DNA of 5,150 nt from JAQGMJ01 sp036271855 (GTDB taxonomy: Bacteria; Pseudomonadota; Gammaproteobacteria; Burkholderiales; JAEUOS01), in contig DATAZV010000101.1 in assembly GCA_036271855.1 (NCBI GenBank), positions 1 to 5,150 of the forward strand, read 5' to 3'. Below the pieces are notes generated by a model. That model searched no databases, was not told where the DNA came from, and saw nothing but the letters and a program-made list of their open reading frames with translations. Made by a program: the position numbers and the translations under genes. Position 1 is the first letter of the stretch. Every line of letters begins with the position of its first letter. Below are positions 4,906 to 5,150 of this stretch, piece by piece.

Positions 4906-5150
4906 GCGCCGCCGCCAGCAGCAGGCCAAAGCAGGCCACCGTCACCACGGTGCGGGCGCAATGCCAGGCCCACCAGCGGTCGCGCAGGCTGGCCCAGTCG
5001 GCGGGCGGGGCGTGCGGCGACCAGGTCATCACCAGGTCATTGATCGGGAAGTTGCCCTTCACCGTGATCAGCATGCCGGCAAGGCCGCAGGCGAACGCGG
5101 CGAGTGTCAGGGCCAGCAGCGGCGGCTGGCCGCGCGCGGGCCCCGCCAGC
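4877..5150 (-). CDS. DUF1772 (anthrone oxygenase-like) membrane protein, C-terminal part
   Basis: The reverse-strand frame is open from the right edge to the TGA at 4877-4879 and gives 90 visible residues, so the start of the gene lies outside the window. A hydrophobic helix (about 10-29, ending GLAGMLITV) is followed by NFPINDLVMTW, then WSPHAPPADWASLRDRWWAWHCART and a final membrane helix (about 65-84). The order N-x-P-x-N, then W-x(3)-R-x-R-W and a terminal helix is what I know from the C-terminus of DUF1772 proteins, small four-helix membrane proteins related to fungal anthrone oxygenase; their bacterial role is mostly unknown. An ATG at 5074 is internal, because family-like sequence continues upstream of it. 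The 3' end overlaps the small membrane protein gene by 29 bases, leaving no room for a terminator between the two. Confidence 0.78.
   Translation of the reverse strand, partial: LAGPARGQPPLLALTLAAFACGLAGMLITVKGNFPINDLVMTWSPHAPPADWASLRDRWWAWHCARTVVTVACFGLLLAAALTANALPPI

Noticed and set aside
4564..4929. 121-residue reverse frame opposite the small membrane protein
   Set aside because: Asp/Gly/His-rich antisense shadow. The forward frame has GGGAGGAG and membrane segments.

Overview
The window is GC-rich chromosomal DNA with strong G/C bias at third codon positions. It most likely comes from a betaproteobacterium of the Burkholderiales, possibly Oxalobacteraceae. That placement is an inference from base composition and from the style of the proteins, especially the small secreted protein with the QWQKNHPRR start; no rRNA or other marker is present. 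There is no tRNA, rRNA, CRISPR array, insertion sequence or phage gene.

Layout, left to right. (1) Bases 1-920 (+) are the C-terminal half of a thiamine-diphosphate enzyme of the acetolactate synthase/benzoylformate decarboxylase superfamily. (2) A near-perfect 17-bp inverted repeat flanked by A and T runs (933-967) forms a bidirectional terminator between converging genes. (3) 981-2237 (-) encodes an FMN-dependent alpha-hydroxy-acid dehydrogenase. It has a twin-arginine-type signal and a c-type-haem motif (CASCH) in the middle of the flavin barrel domain; this is the most interesting object in the window. (4) 2238-2442 is a divergent regulatory gap with a CAA repeat beside the ribosome binding site, a weak promoter and a TTGT-N3-ACAA operator-like site. 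(5) 2443-2685 (+) encodes an unrecognised 80-residue helical protein. (6) 2686-2796 is a short non-coding gap with GC-rich repeats. (7) 2797-3141 (-) encodes a 114-residue secreted protein with an internal duplication, preceded by repeats resembling a response-regulator box. (8) 3330-4388 (-) encodes a membrane-bound diguanylate cyclase with intact GGEEF and I-site motifs. Its start region suggests a one-base frameshift or an unusual TTG start. (9) 4621-4905 (+) encodes a small unrecognised membrane protein. (10) 4877-5150 (-) is the C-terminal part of a DUF1772 (anthrone oxygenase-like) membrane protein, which overlaps the previous gene tail to tail by 29 bases.

How they may work together: most genes here look like independent transcription units, since neighbours alternate in strand or are separated by gaps. 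The one metabolic link worth stating is that an alpha-hydroxy-acid dehydrogenase yields a 2-keto acid and ThDP enzymes of this superfamily act on 2-keto acids. The two are convergent, however, and probably lie in different compartments. The dehydrogenase is best read as a periplasmic flavoenzyme that may pass electrons to the respiratory chain through a covalently bound haem.
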